Positions 1 to 8,303 of a DNA stretch of 64,000 nucleotides are shown here, piece after piece (position 1 is the stretch's first letter; every line of letters begins with the position of its first letter). Source of the DNA: Rubricella sp038526735 (GTDB taxonomy: Bacteria; Pseudomonadota; Alphaproteobacteria; Rhodobacterales; Rhodobacteraceae); the NCBI GenBank assembly GCA_038526735.1, contig JBCBGM010000007.1, positions 9,121-73,120 of the forward strand, written 5' to 3'. A program made the translations under genes and the position numbers. The notes beneath the pieces are model-generated. The model was not told where the DNA came from. It saw only the letters and a program-made list of their open reading frames with translations, and did not search any database.

Positions 1-149
1 CCGTTCCGGCGGTTTTCATGCTGTTCCTGAGGGTGGGGCAGGCCCTCTCCTGGCTCTGGACCAAAACCCTCGCCCGAGCCTTTAGGCCGGTGGAGGTGGG
101 GTAGGGGTTACGTGGGCGCGCGCGGCGGTGGCTGTTCACCAATGTCCCC

Positions 150-411
150 ATTGAGCCCGGCTCTACCCTCGAAGACGCAGTGACAGAAGCCGGTCCAGCG
201 CCTGCCCGCCGGGACGGGCAGGCGCTCCGACCTGCGATCAGCGCGGTTTATGGTGGCAAAGTTTTCGCGCGCGGAGTTCGGCGCGCAAAGGTGGCAAAGC
301 GCCAGCCCGCGAGGACGGGCAGGCGCTAGACCGGCGCCTTCGGCTCGATTCCGGTCTGGCAGGCGCTGACTTAAGGCCAGCAAAGTCCACAAACCGTACT
401 CCCACCCCCTC
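150..411 (-). repeat. Dispersed intergenic repeat, copy A
   Basis: On the minus strand this segment is colinear with 29578-29840. The best core, 290-357, matches 29631-29698 at 62 of 68 positions by hand alignment. A second block at 182-227 matches 29761-29800, and the intervening stretch keeps the same length and scattered identities. The element has two hairpin modules. At 197-226, 12-base arms of the AGCGCCTGCCCG type close a 6-base loop, and at 298-327 there is a similar imperfect stem. The outer edges are fuzzy. It has no transposase and behaves like a MITE or REP-type non-coding repeat. Open frames across it are not believable genes. Confidence 0.7.
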
Positions 412-460
412 AGAAACTTCCGTGAAAGTGCTTGTACTTTTCACCCAACCCGCACTGTCA
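409..460 (-). pseudogene. Decayed second copy of the secA 3' end
   Basis: Read on the minus strand this gives QCGLGEKYKHFHGSF and then TGA. That is a degenerate version of the SecA C-terminal zinc-binding tail PCGSGKKYKHCHGKF, and the second of the paired cysteines has been lost. By hand alignment about 80 percent of 52 bases match the real secA end at 1212-1263, in the same orientation. The two copies are direct repeats flanking the CPT-like gene. The remnant has no upstream reading frame of its own. It could instead come from another SEC-C-motif gene, but the KYKHCHGKF-type ending makes secA the better source. Confidence 0.6.
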
Positions 461-599
461 GGTCTCAAAAGCCGAGACCGACCCCACAGTGCCGATGGCC
501 GATAACCTCCGCCAAGCCATCACGCGCGATCTGTCAAAAGGCTTGGGCGAGTGGACCTCTGTGCGGAGAGCTCTTCGCGCTTCCGCAACACAACCGAAT

Positions 600-1154
600 C
601 TAATCAACCACCGTTTTTGCAGTGGCGAACTCTGAGGTTCTGACACCCGACCGCCAACACCTGAGGATTGCCCGTGCGTTCTCGTCTGGGTTGGCTTGGC
701 TATTCACCTCGATATCGTACACGCGCCCCACGTGAACCGTACGAAAATCCTGTTCGGCACTGCCAATGGGGCGATCACCGCGCGCCTGCTCACGTGCCTG
801 CAAGGCAGCAAGGTCACAATGCAGGCCGACAAACAGCACATCAAATGGCGCCAGCACCTCTTTGAGCTCAGCAATCCATCCGGGCGTATCCAGAATATGC
901 TCAACGATCAGGTTGTTGCCGGCGGCGGCATAGGCGGCGAGAGACGCATGAAAACCTGCGAAAAACGGCCCGCGCATCTCTGACCAGGCAAACTCTTTCC
1001 GGTTGATCCGCTCTGTCGGCAGAACGCCACTGTCACGCAGGTGATCAATCGAAATGTGCCAGAAAGGCACGTCAACCTGTGCACGGATGGCCTGTGCGGT
1101 TGTGGTTTTTCCGCTGCTCGAGGGGCCATGCAGAAAGATGATCTGACCCGGCAT
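600..1154 (-). CDS. Chloramphenicol phosphotransferase-like P-loop kinase
   Basis: This 184-residue protein resembles the chloramphenicol phosphotransferase-like family, small P-loop kinases that phosphorylate a hydroxyl on a small molecule. The start is placed at the ATG opening MPGQIIFLHGPSSSGKTT, because the Walker A motif GPSSSGKT sits about ten residues from the N-terminus in this family and a GGAGGG-like ribosome site lies just upstream; the frame is open further upstream but looks like intergenic sequence. Other visible features are a DHLRD motif near residue 40 and the basic EQARGDRPIG segment, typical of the lid region. It follows secA on the same strand by 58 bases and lies between two direct copies of the secA tail. 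The true substrate is unknown and resistance should not be assumed. Confidence 0.75.
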   Translation of the reverse strand: MPGQIIFLHGPSSSGKTTTAQAIRAQVDVPFWHISIDHLRDSGVLPTERINRKEFAWSEMRGPFFAGFHASLAAYAAAGNNLIVEHILDTPGWIAELKEVLAPFDVLFVGLHCDLAALQAREQARGDRPIGSAEQDFRTVHVGRVYDIEVNSQANPDENARAILRCWRSGVRTSEFATAKTVVD

Positions 1155-1212
1155 CAAACCCTCCAAAGCGCGCCGAGCGGCGCAGGCACCACCTGCATCG
1201 TTAGCGCAGCGC

Positions 1213-3957
1213 TCAGAACTTTCCGTGACAGTGCTTGTACTTCTTGCCAGAGCCGCACGGGCATGGGTCATTCCGGCCGACCTTGCCCCAGGTGCTGGGG
1301 TCGTTCGGGTCTCGGGCCTCTGGGGCCACTTCGGCCTCGCCGCCTGCTGGTTGCAGCGCGGGTTGCATCGCAGGCGCCGCTGCCGGGGCCGCGGCCGCCG
1401 CCGTGCGGGCCTGAGCCTCCAACGCCGCGCGTTGTTGCTCCACCAGCCGCTGCTGCTCTTCCTCGGTCAACAACCGCACCGCCGCCATCTGCTTTGACAC
1501 ATCCGAGCGCAGGCTATTGAGCAACGTCTCAAACAGTTGGAACGCCTCGCCCTTGTATTCGTTCAGCGGATCGCGCTGCGCATAGCCGCGGAACCCGATC
1601 ACAGAGCGCAGCTGATCGAGCGTCGTGAGGTGGTCGCGCCAGCCTTTGTCGATGGTCTGTAACAGCACCTGCTTTTCGACCGAACGCATCGCATCGGTGC
1701 CAAACTGCGCAGCCTTCGCGGCCATCATCTCATCCACCGCCAGCGCGATCTTTTCCTCCAAGACCTCGCCGTCCACGCCTTCCTCATCCGCCCATTCGAC
1801 CACCGGCAACTCAAGGCCAAACGTCTCTTTCAGCTCGGTTTGCAGCTCTTCGGTCGTCCACTGCTCAGGATAGGCGCGCTCCGGCACATGAATGCTGACC
1901 ATCTCGCCGATGACCTCGTGGCGCATGTCCTGCACCACATCGTTGACGTCTTCGGCCTCCATGATCTCAAGCCGCTGCGCAAAGATCGCCTTGCGCTGGT
2001 CGTTCATCACGTCGTCGTATTTCAACAGGTTCTTGCGGATGTCGAAGTTGCGCGCCTCGACCTTAGACTGCGCCCGCTCCATCGCCTTTGAAACCCAAGG
2101 GTGGATGATCGCCTCGCCCTCGTCCATGCCGAGCTTCTGCAGCATCCCATCGAGCCGGTCTGAGCCGAAGATACGCATCAGGTCATCCTCAAGGCTGAGG
2201 AAAAACACCGTCCGCCCCGGGTCCCCCTGACGGCCAGAACGGCCGCGCAGCTGGTTGTCGATGCGGCGAGACTCGTGGCGTTCCGTGCCCAGCACCATCA
2301 GGCCGCCAGCCTCCAGCACCTTTTCCTTCTCCGCCTCAACCGTCGCCGTCGCCTCAATCAACAGCGCGTCATACTCCGGCGTACCCGGTTCCACGCCCTT
2401 GGCAGTGGCCAACTCTGCCGCCAGCGCCTCTTCGTTGCCGCCGAGCTTAATGTCGGTGCCGCGTCCGGCCATGTTGGTGGCGATGGTCACACCACCCAGC
2501 CGCCCGGCCTGCGCGACGATCTGCGCTTCCTGCTCGTGATACCGCGCATTCAGCACGCTGTGCTTGATCTTGGCCTTTTTCAGCGCCTGGCTGATCTGCT
2601 CGGACTTCTCGATAGAGGTCGTGCCCACCAGCGCCGGTTGGCCCTTTTCATGGGTGTATTTGATCTCTTCAACGACGGCGTTCATCTTTTCCGCATCGGT
2701 GCGGTAAACGCGATCTTCTTCATCCAAACGTGCGATGGGCCGGTTGGTTGGGATCTCCAGCACACCCAGCCCATAAATCTCGGCAAATTCCTCAGCTTCG
2801 GTCATCGCCGTGCCGGTCATGCCCGCGAGCTTGTCATAGAGGCGGAAGTAGTTCTGGAACGTCACGCTCGCGAGGGTCGCGTTCTCTGGCTTGATCTCGA
2901 CGCCTTCCTTGGCCTCGATCGCCTGATGCAGCCCTTCCGACAAACGCCGCCCGGCCATCATCCGGCCGGTGAACTCGTCAATCAGCATCACCTCGTTGTT
3001 GCGCACGATATAGTGCTGATCCTTCTGGAAGAGCTTGTGTGCGCGAAGGCCCTGGTTGACGTGGTGCACCAACGTCGTGCTCTCAGGATCATAGAGCGAC
3101 TGCCCCTCAGGCAGCAGCCCGGCCTCGGCCAAGCGGCTTTCGAGAAAGTCATTGCCCTCTTCGGTCAGCGTTGCAGAGCGCAGCTTTTCATCGAGCTCGA
3201 AATGCTCATCCACCAGATCGGGGATAAACTTGTCGATGGCGACATAGAGCTCCGAGCGATCCGCCAGCGGGCCTGAGATGATCAAGGGCGTCCGCGCCTC
3301 ATCGATCAGGATCGAGTCGACCTCATCGACAATCGCGAAATAATGCCCGCGCTGAGACATCTGGTCGAGCGACGAGCGCATGTTGTCGCGCAGATAGTCG
3401 AAGCCCAACTCGTTGTTGGTGGCATAGGTGATGTCAGCGGCATAGGCGGCCCGTTTGTCGGTATCGTTCTGCCCCGGCACCACCACGCCCGTGGTCATGC
3501 CCAGCGCCTCAAAAACCTGCCCCATCCACGCCGCATCACGCCGCGCGAGATAGTCGTTGACCGTCACCACATGCACCCCGCGCCCGGTGAGCGCGTTCAG
3601 ATACGAGGGCAGGGTGGCGACAAGGGTTTTACCCTCACCCGTTTTCATTTCAGAGATGCCACCGCGGTGCAAAAACAGCCCACCCACAAGCTGCACATCA
3701 AACGGGCGCAACCCGATGGCGCGTTTCGCCCCTTCACGAGCCGCCGCAAACGCCTCCGGCAAGAGCTGATCGAGGGTCTCGCCCCCCGCATAGCGCTCTT
3801 TGAACTCCACCGTCTTGGCTTTCAATTCATCGTCGCTCAGCGCCACAAAACTGGGCTCCAGCGCGTTGATCGCGTCCACGATGGGCTGCACCGATTTAAC
3901 CTTGCGGTCGTTGGCGGTCCCAAAGACCTTTTTGGCGAGCGAGCCAATCCCGAACAT
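1213..3957 (-). CDS. secA: Preprotein translocase ATPase SecA
   Basis: SecA is the motor ATPase that pushes unfolded proteins through the SecYEG channel. At 914 residues it has the normal length. Visible features are the Walker A segment MKTGEGKT at about 104-111, the DEAD-like VDEVDSILIDEA near 210, the second nucleotide-binding fold with MAGRGTDIKLGG, and the C-terminal zinc tail CPCGSGKKYKHCHG, preceded by an alanine/glutamine-rich linker. It is divergent from the ppiC-argJ-mutT genes across a 288-base gap. This arrangement, a Sec motor next to a periplasmic folding factor, is familiar in Rhodobacterales. The C-terminal tail is duplicated in decayed form near position 410. Confidence 0.98.
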   Translation of the reverse strand: MFGIGSLAKKVFGTANDRKVKSVQPIVDAINALEPSFVALSDDELKAKTVEFKERYAGGETLDQLLPEAFAAAREGAKRAIGLRPFDVQLVGGLFLHRGGISEMKTGEGKTLVATLPSYLNALTGRGVHVVTVNDYLARRDAAWMGQVFEALGMTTGVVVPGQNDTDKRAAYAADITYATNNELGFDYLRDNMRSSLDQMSQRGHYFAIVDEVDSILIDEARTPLIISGPLADRSELYVAIDKFIPDLVDEHFELDEKLRSATLTEEGNDFLESRLAEAGLLPEGQSLYDPESTTLVHHVNQGLRAHKLFQKDQHYIVRNNEVMLIDEFTGRMMAGRRLSEGLHQAIEAKEGVEIKPENATLASVTFQNYFRLYDKLAGMTGTAMTEAEEFAEIYGLGVLEIPTNRPIARLDEEDRVYRTDAEKMNAVVEEIKYTHEKGQPALVGTTSIEKSEQISQALKKAKIKHSVLNARYHEQEAQIVAQAGRLGGVTIATNMAGRGTDIKLGGNEEALAAELATAKGVEPGTPEYDALLIEATATVEAEKEKVLEAGGLMVLGTERHESRRIDNQLRGRSGRQGDPGRTVFFLSLEDDLMRIFGSDRLDGMLQKLGMDEGEAIIHPWVSKAMERAQSKVEARNFDIRKNLLKYDDVMNDQRKAIFAQRLEIMEAEDVNDVVQDMRHEVIGEMVSIHVPERAYPEQWTTEELQTELKETFGLELPVVEWADEEGVDGEVLEEKIALAVDEMMAAKAAQFGTDAMRSVEKQVLLQTIDKGWRDHLTTLDQLRSVIGFRGYAQRDPLNEYKGEAFQLFETLLNSLRSDVSKQMAAVRLLTEEEQQRLVEQQRAALEAQARTAAAAAPAAAPAMQPALQPAGGEAEVAPEARDPNDPSTWGKVGRNDPCPCGSGKKYKHCHGKF

Positions 3958-4245
3958 ACGCTGTCTCCGATGCCTTTTGGCGTTGAGCGATCACCGCGTG
4001 GGCGCGTGCATCACCTTTGCTTGACGGGGGCAAAACTCAGACCCAGAGCGGTTGCCCGCAAGCGTCAGGAGCCCTACTGTCCGGGCAGCGATGCGACAGG
4101 CCGGTTGCAGCGCGTTGGACATAAGGGTGGGTCGGTGCCCTGTCAACGACACGCCCCAAGGGCAAATCCGCCCGCAAACCTGTCCAGATGTGAGATTTTA
4201 CGAGGGCACCCCCTCCCCGAGACGACCTGAAAAGGACACCCAGTC
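3958..4245. other. Divergent promoter region of secA and ppiC
   Basis: These 288 bases separate the divergent secA and parvulin genes. They must hold both promoters, but I could not identify a confident -35/-10 pair or an operator. A purine-rich stretch, GACGACCTGAAAAGGA, precedes the start at 4246 and can serve as its ribosome site. Open frames crossing the gap run on from shadows of secA and do not look coding. Confidence 0.5.
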
Positions 4246-5118
4246 ATGACCCGTTTTCTGCTCGCCGCGACCACGGCGCTCCTCTTGCCCCTGCCAGCCC
4301 TCGCGCAAGACGACGAAACCGCCGCAGAGCCGCTGCCCGCCGAGCTCGGAACGGTGCTCGCGACCGTGAATGACACAGAGATCACGCTCGGCCATGTCAT
4401 CGCTCTACGCGGCAACCTTCCGCAGCAATATCAGTCGCTTCCGCCCAACGTGCTGCTGCCGGGCCTCCTCGACCAGCTTATCGACCAGACCCTTCTGGCT
4501 GAGGCGGCAGAGGCGCGCGGCGCTGATCAGCAGCCCGGTATCGCCATCTCGGTCGAGAATGACACCCGCGCCATGCTCGCCAACCTAGAGCTGCAATCCA
4601 TCGTCACCGCCGGTGTGACGGAAGAGGCCCTGATCGAGGCGCACGCCGCCGCCATCGAGGGGATGGAGCAAACACCCGAGTTCAACGCCTCTCACATTTT
4701 GGTGGAGAGCGAAGAGCTCGCCGCTGATCTGATCACCCAACTCGTGGACGGTGCAGACTTCGCCACCCTCGCCCAAGAGCACTCCATCGGCCCCTCAGGC
4801 CCACGCGGCGGCGCGCTGGGCTGGTTCGGCCCTGGTCAGATGGTGCCCACCTTCGACGAGGCCGTGCAGGCGCTCGAGGTCGGAGAGGTCTCTGCCCCCG
4901 TCGAGACGCAATTCGGCTGGCACGTCGTGATCCTCAACGACACGCGGATGTCCCAGCTGCCCACGCTCGACTCCATGCGCGAAGACCTTACCGCACAACT
5001 CCGCCAAGACGTGCTCCAGACCGAGATCAACACCCTGCGCGATGCGGCAGAGATTTCGCGCCCCGAGGGTGTGATTGACCCCGCAGCACTGAACACCGTT
5101 GAACTCTTCTCTGAATAA
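4246..5118 (+). CDS. Periplasmic parvulin-type peptidyl-prolyl isomerase
   Basis: This 290-residue protein belongs to the PpiC/SurA-like parvulins, which isomerise proline peptide bonds in exported proteins. The N-terminus is a clean signal peptide with a hydrophobic run ending in PALAQ, so the protein is periplasmic or anchored at the inner face of the outer membrane. A helical SurA_N-like region (about 35-140) is followed by the rotamase domain, with ASHILV near 147, GPRGGALGWFGPGQMVP near 185, and FGWHVVIL near 223. It is the first gene of a rightward group with argJ and mutT, divergent from secA. The partner substrates cannot be deduced from sequence. Confidence 0.92.
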   Translation: MTRFLLAATTALLLPLPALAQDDETAAEPLPAELGTVLATVNDTEITLGHVIALRGNLPQQYQSLPPNVLLPGLLDQLIDQTLLAEAAEARGADQQPGIAISVENDTRAMLANLELQSIVTAGVTEEALIEAHAAAIEGMEQTPEFNASHILVESEELAADLITQLVDGADFATLAQEHSIGPSGPRGGALGWFGPGQMVPTFDEAVQALEVGEVSAPVETQFGWHVVILNDTRMSQLPTLDSMREDLTAQLRQDVLQTEINTLRDAAEISRPEGVIDPAALNTVELFSE

Positions 5119-5156
5119 CGTCATCCCTCCGGTCGCATCCGCGGTTGGAGGGGTTC

Positions 5157-6440
5157 ATGTCTTTCACAATCACCAAGCTGGTTCCGTCCACTCCGCGTGA
5201 GGGGGCCAGCCCACTTGCTCCCGCGACCGGGGCAGAGACACTTCCCACCATTAACGGCGTACGCTTTTCCGCCCTTGAGGCGGGCGTGCGCTACAAGAAC
5301 CGTCTCGATGTGATGCTGGCCGAGGTTCAGCCCGGCGCCAGCATCGCCGGCGTCTTCACCAAATCCGCCACCCGCTCCGCGCCAGTCTTGTGGTGCGAAG
5401 AGGCCCTGCGCGCGCCCAAGCAGCCTGACGCGCCCTTCGCCATTCTGGTGAACGCAGGCAACGCCAACGCGTTCACCGGCAAAAACGGCTTTGAGGCGAC
5501 CGAGCGGCTGACCTCCGCCGTTGCCGCGCGCCTCAACTGCCCCACAACCCACGTCTTCCCCGCCTCCACCGGTGTGATCGGCGAGCCGCTGCCCGACGAC
5601 CGCATCACCGCCAAACTGGATGCGCTGGTTGAGGGCCTCGCCCCCGACATCGCTGAGCAGGCCGCTCAGGCGATCATGACCACCGACACTTTCGTCAAAG
5701 GCGCGTCGCTGGAGATTGAGATCGAGGGCACCCCCATCCGCCTCATGGGCATCGCCAAAGGTTCGGGCATGATCGCGCCCGACATGGCGACGATGCTGGT
5801 CTATCTCTTCACCGACGCCGCCGTGGCCCAGCCCCTGCTGCAAGACATCCTCAGCCGCGAGGTGCAGACCACCTTCAACGCGATCACGGTGGACGGCGAC
5901 ACCTCCACCTCCGACACGCTCATCCTCGCCGCCACCGGTGCCGCCCCGATGGAGCCCATCAGCTTCACCGATGACCCGCGCGCCACGACCTTTGGCGCCG
6001 CCCTCAACGCGCTGATGAAGGACCTCGCCCACCAGGTTGTGTGCGACGGCGAAGGGGCCACCAAGTTCGTCGAGATCACCGTAAGCGGTGCGACCTCTGA
6101 CACCTCCGCCCATACCATCGCGCTGGCCATCGCGAACTCCCCCCTCGTCAAAACCGCCCTTGCCGGGTCTGACCCCAACTGGGGCCGCATCGTCATGGCC
6201 ATCGGCAAGGCCGGAGAGCCCGCCGACCGCGACAGCATCACCATCCACTTCGGAGACACCCTCGTCGCAGAGCGCGGCTGGGTCGCCGACAGCTATTCTG
6301 AAGAGGCCGGCGCCGCTTATTTCGCGCAACAAGAGATCGACATCCGCGTGGACCTGGGCCTCGGCGAGGGTCGCGCCACCGTCTGGACCTGCGACCTCAC
6401 CCACGGCTACATCACCATCAACGCTGATTACCGCTCATGA
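5157..6440 (+). CDS. argJ: Bifunctional glutamate N-acetyltransferase / amino-acid acetyltransferase ArgJ
   Basis: ArgJ recycles the acetyl group from N-acetylornithine to glutamate and can also make acetylglutamate from acetyl-CoA, in cytoplasmic arginine synthesis. I use the ATG at 5157 (MSFTITKLVPS, 427 residues) because a GGAGGGG ribosome site lies just before it; a TTG four codons earlier would overlap that site. ArgJ precursors cut themselves before a conserved threonine, here in the FPASTGVIGEPLP segment, where a T-G-V-I-G motif follows. Other family blocks are VNAGNANAFTG and the C-terminal SDPNWGRI. The stop codon overlaps the start of mutT (ATGA), suggesting coupled translation. Confidence 0.97.
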   Translation: MSFTITKLVPSTPREGASPLAPATGAETLPTINGVRFSALEAGVRYKNRLDVMLAEVQPGASIAGVFTKSATRSAPVLWCEEALRAPKQPDAPFAILVNAGNANAFTGKNGFEATERLTSAVAARLNCPTTHVFPASTGVIGEPLPDDRITAKLDALVEGLAPDIAEQAAQAIMTTDTFVKGASLEIEIEGTPIRLMGIAKGSGMIAPDMATMLVYLFTDAAVAQPLLQDILSREVQTTFNAITVDGDTSTSDTLILAATGAAPMEPISFTDDPRATTFGAALNALMKDLAHQVVCDGEGATKFVEITVSGATSDTSAHTIALAIANSPLVKTALAGSDPNWGRIVMAIGKAGEPADRDSITIHFGDTLVAERGWVADSYSEEAGAAYFAQQEIDIRVDLGLGEGRATVWTCDLTHGYITINADYRS

Positions 6441-6835
6441 AGATCGTCCTCGTCGCCGCCGTCGCCCTGATCGACACCGACGGGCGCGTCCTCCTCGCCC
6501 AACGCCCCGAGGGAAAATCCATGGCCGGTCTGTGGGAGTTTCCCGGCGGAAAGGTCGAATCAGGCGAGACGCCAGAGGTCTGCTTGATCCGTGAACTAAA
6601 GGAAGAGTTGGGGATCGATACGTGGGCCTCTTGCCTCGCCCCGCTCACCTTCGCCTCTCATACATATGATGATTGGCATTTATTGATGCCGCTTTATGCC
6701 TGCCGCAAATGGGAGGGCATCGTACAACCCATGGAAAATCAGGCGCTTAAGTGGGTGCAGGCGCAAGACCTGCACCGCTATGACATGCCGCCCGCCGATA
6801 TTCCGCTCATCCCGATCCTCCGAGATTGGCTGTAA
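6437..6835 (+). CDS. mutT: 8-oxo-dGTP diphosphatase MutT (Nudix)
   Basis: This 132-residue Nudix hydrolase very likely removes oxidised dGTP from the nucleotide pool and so prevents A-to-C errors. The complete Nudix box GX5EX7REUXEEXGU is visible at about residues 35-57: it begins GGKVESGE and ends RELKEELGI. The short length, the N-terminal strand beginning VAAVALID and the phrase LAQRPEGKSMAGLWEFPGG are typical of MutT. It overlaps argJ by four bases (ATGA). In Rhodobacterales mutT is regularly found behind argJ, so the neighbour pair supports the call. Confidence 0.93.
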   Translation: MKIVLVAAVALIDTDGRVLLAQRPEGKSMAGLWEFPGGKVESGETPEVCLIRELKEELGIDTWASCLAPLTFASHTYDDWHLLMPLYACRKWEGIVQPMENQALKWVQAQDLHRYDMPPADIPLIPILRDWL

Positions 6836-6927
6836 CTGCGACCTCATCCTTAGTTGATTTTTTAGAATGAGGCCCCAATATGGCAAATAGCAGATGCAGA
6901 AGCATCGTCCTTGGGGAAGGAAATCAA

Positions 6928-7050
6928 ATGTTACGTACCGTGATGATCGGGAGCTGTATGGCCGTGCAGGGTGAGTTTGTGCGCCTCGTTGAAAACGGCC
7001 GCATGATGGTCCGCGTCGGCTCCAAGACCTTTGTAGGGCGCCCAGTCTAG
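6928..7050 (+). CDS. Small conserved protein of 40 residues, unknown function
   Basis: A short gene reads MLRTVMIGSCMAVQGEFVRL, then twenty more residues ending TFVGRPV and TAG. A strong purine-rich ribosome site (GGGGAAGG) lies 9 bases upstream of the ATG. A textbook intrinsic terminator begins 22 bases after the stop, so the unit looks expressed. I recall very similar 40-residue proteins next to hemH in other Rhodobacterales, but this needs a search. The peptide has a small hydrophobic N-terminus with one cysteine and a basic, valine-rich C-terminal half. No catalytic motif is visible. Its position between mutT and the convergent hemH gene gives no clear functional hint. Confidence 0.75.
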   Translation: MLRTVMIGSCMAVQGEFVRLVENGRMMVRVGSKTFVGRPV

Positions 7051-7072
7051 GGAAGAGACAACATAAAAAACG

Positions 7073-7106
7073 AAAGCCGCCGAGCACCTGCTCCGGCGGC
7101 TTTTTT
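7073..7106 (+). terminator. Intrinsic terminator after the 40-residue gene
   Basis: The arms AAAGCCGCCGAG and CTCCGGCGGC close a six-base loop, with one bulged base, and a run of six T follows on the plus strand. The A-rich left edge also gives it some function for the convergent hemH transcript. Confidence 0.9.
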
Positions 7107-7143
7107 CATCTGCAGCGGCCCGAAAAACCGCCTCACCCTTAGG

Positions 7144-8241
7144 TCACTCCGCGGCGACCCAGCCGCCCATCTCGCGCTCCAGCACTGACATCATCATGCG
7201 GATATGCGGGTCGCTGTCGTTGAGGCACGGGATGTAGAGGAACTCCTCACCCCCCGCTTCCTCAAAGCTCTCTTTGATCTCTTCGTTGATCTCTTCCAGC
7301 GTCTCCACACAGTCGGAAGAGAACGCGGGCGCGATCACCGCGATGTTCTTTTTGCCCTGCTCCGCGAGCACCGCAACATGCTCTACCGTGTAGGGCTTGA
7401 GCCACTCTTCCGGCCCAAACTTCGACTGGAAGGTCGTCACGATCTGCGTGTCATCCCAGCCCAACCGCTCTTTCAACAGGCGCGTCGTCTTCACACACTG
7501 GCAGTGATACGGGTCGCCCTCTTTCAGATACCGCTCCGGCACGCCGTGGTAGGAGCACACCAAGATATCCGGCTTCGTCTCTGCCGCCGCATAGGCCTCT
7601 TCGATCGAGAGGGCGAGGGCGTCGATGTAGAGCGGGTCAGAGTAGTACGCTGGCACCGTACGGATCGACGGCTGCCAGTTCATCTTCATCAGCACACGAA
7701 ACGCCTGATCATTCGCGGTGCCCGAGGTCGGCGCTGAATACTGCGGATAGAGCGGGAAAAACACGATCCGCTCACAGCCCTGATCCTTGAGCTTTTGAAT
7801 CACGCTCTCGGTCGAGGGGTTGCCGTAGCGCATCGCAAAATCAACGATGACCTTATCGCCATAGGCTTCTTCCATCGCCGCGGCGACCTTCTCCGCCTGG
7901 CTGCGCGTGGTGGTCAGCAACGGAGACTCATTGAGCTCATTGTTCCAGATCCCGCGATACGCCTCTCCGGACGAAAACGGCCGCTTCGTCAGAATAATGA
8001 GCTGCAACAGCGGCTGCCAAATCCAAGGGCTGTAATCGATCACCCGGCGATCTGAGAGAAACTCGTTCAGATACCGCCGCATCGACCAATAGTCGGTCGC
8101 ATCCGGCGTGCCCAGATTGGCCAAAATCACACCGACCTTCGCGCGCGGAATCCGAGGGTGCTGCGCATTCGCATGCGTCAGCCGACCCTCGCCTGGGTCG
8201 TCATAGGTCGCTGCCGGTTCGGTCGCTGTCAGGTCGCGCAT
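7144..8241 (-). CDS. hemH: Ferrochelatase HemH
   Basis: Ferrochelatase inserts Fe2+ into protoporphyrin IX, the last step of haem synthesis at the inner membrane. This 365-residue protein has the opening LANLGTPDATDYWSMRRYL, the active-site histidine block VCSYHGVPERYL, and the C-terminal FSSDCVETLEEINEE with the metal-ligand glutamate region. The N-terminal 35 residues before the conserved core are longer than in many homologues, and a later start is possible but no better ribosome site is evident. In this phototroph ferrochelatase competes with the Mg-chelatase subunits encoded at 40524-43301 for the same porphyrin. A small palindrome lies immediately upstream of the start codon. Confidence 0.97.
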   Translation of the reverse strand: MRDLTATEPAATYDDPGEGRLTHANAQHPRIPRAKVGVILANLGTPDATDYWSMRRYLNEFLSDRRVIDYSPWIWQPLLQLIILTKRPFSSGEAYRGIWNNELNESPLLTTTRSQAEKVAAAMEEAYGDKVIVDFAMRYGNPSTESVIQKLKDQGCERIVFFPLYPQYSAPTSGTANDQAFRVLMKMNWQPSIRTVPAYYSDPLYIDALALSIEEAYAAAETKPDILVCSYHGVPERYLKEGDPYHCQCVKTTRLLKERLGWDDTQIVTTFQSKFGPEEWLKPYTVEHVAVLAEQGKKNIAVIAPAFSSDCVETLEEINEEIKESFEEAGGEEFLYIPCLNDSDPHIRMMMSVLEREMGGWVAAE

Positions 8242-8250
8242 TCAATCCTC

Positions 8251-8268
8251 ATACCATTTCGTTGGTAT
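8251..8268. promoter_or_regulatory. Palindrome directly upstream of hemH
   Basis: Perfect 6-base arms ATACCA and TGGTAT are separated by TTTCGT and end 10 bases before the hemH start codon, in an AT-richer stretch than its surroundings. It could be a repressor site or a small 5'-UTR hairpin that covers the ribosome site. It does not match the Irr or Fur consensus as I remember them. Confidence 0.35.
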
Positions 8269-8303
8269 CTTGATTACGCGACATAACCCGCCCGCCCAAG
8301 CCG

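Larger units (their letters stand above)
1..599. other. Intergenic region without a clear gene; repeat and secA remnant
   Basis: I see no convincing complete gene here. The first 104 bases are open in one forward frame and end with TAG at 102-104; the 33 residues are hydrophobic and then basic, and could be the tail of a membrane protein cut by the left edge, but this is weak. From about 150 to 411 lies a long repeat, and from 409 to 460 a decayed copy of the secA 3' end; both are listed separately. At 461-479 there is a short inverted repeat, GGTCTC and GAGACC with a 7-base loop, which could be a terminator stem for the leftward CPT-like gene, though it has no clear T-run. Confidence 0.5.

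Noticed and set aside
3..104. Possible C-terminal end of a membrane protein at the left edge
   Set aside because: The 33 residues are hydrophobic and then basic, but with no further sequence I cannot support a gene.
108..468. Minus-strand open frames in the repeat near the left edge
   Set aside because: They run through the palindromic repeat and the secA remnant, in frames that do not match the remnant; no ribosome site or coding signature.
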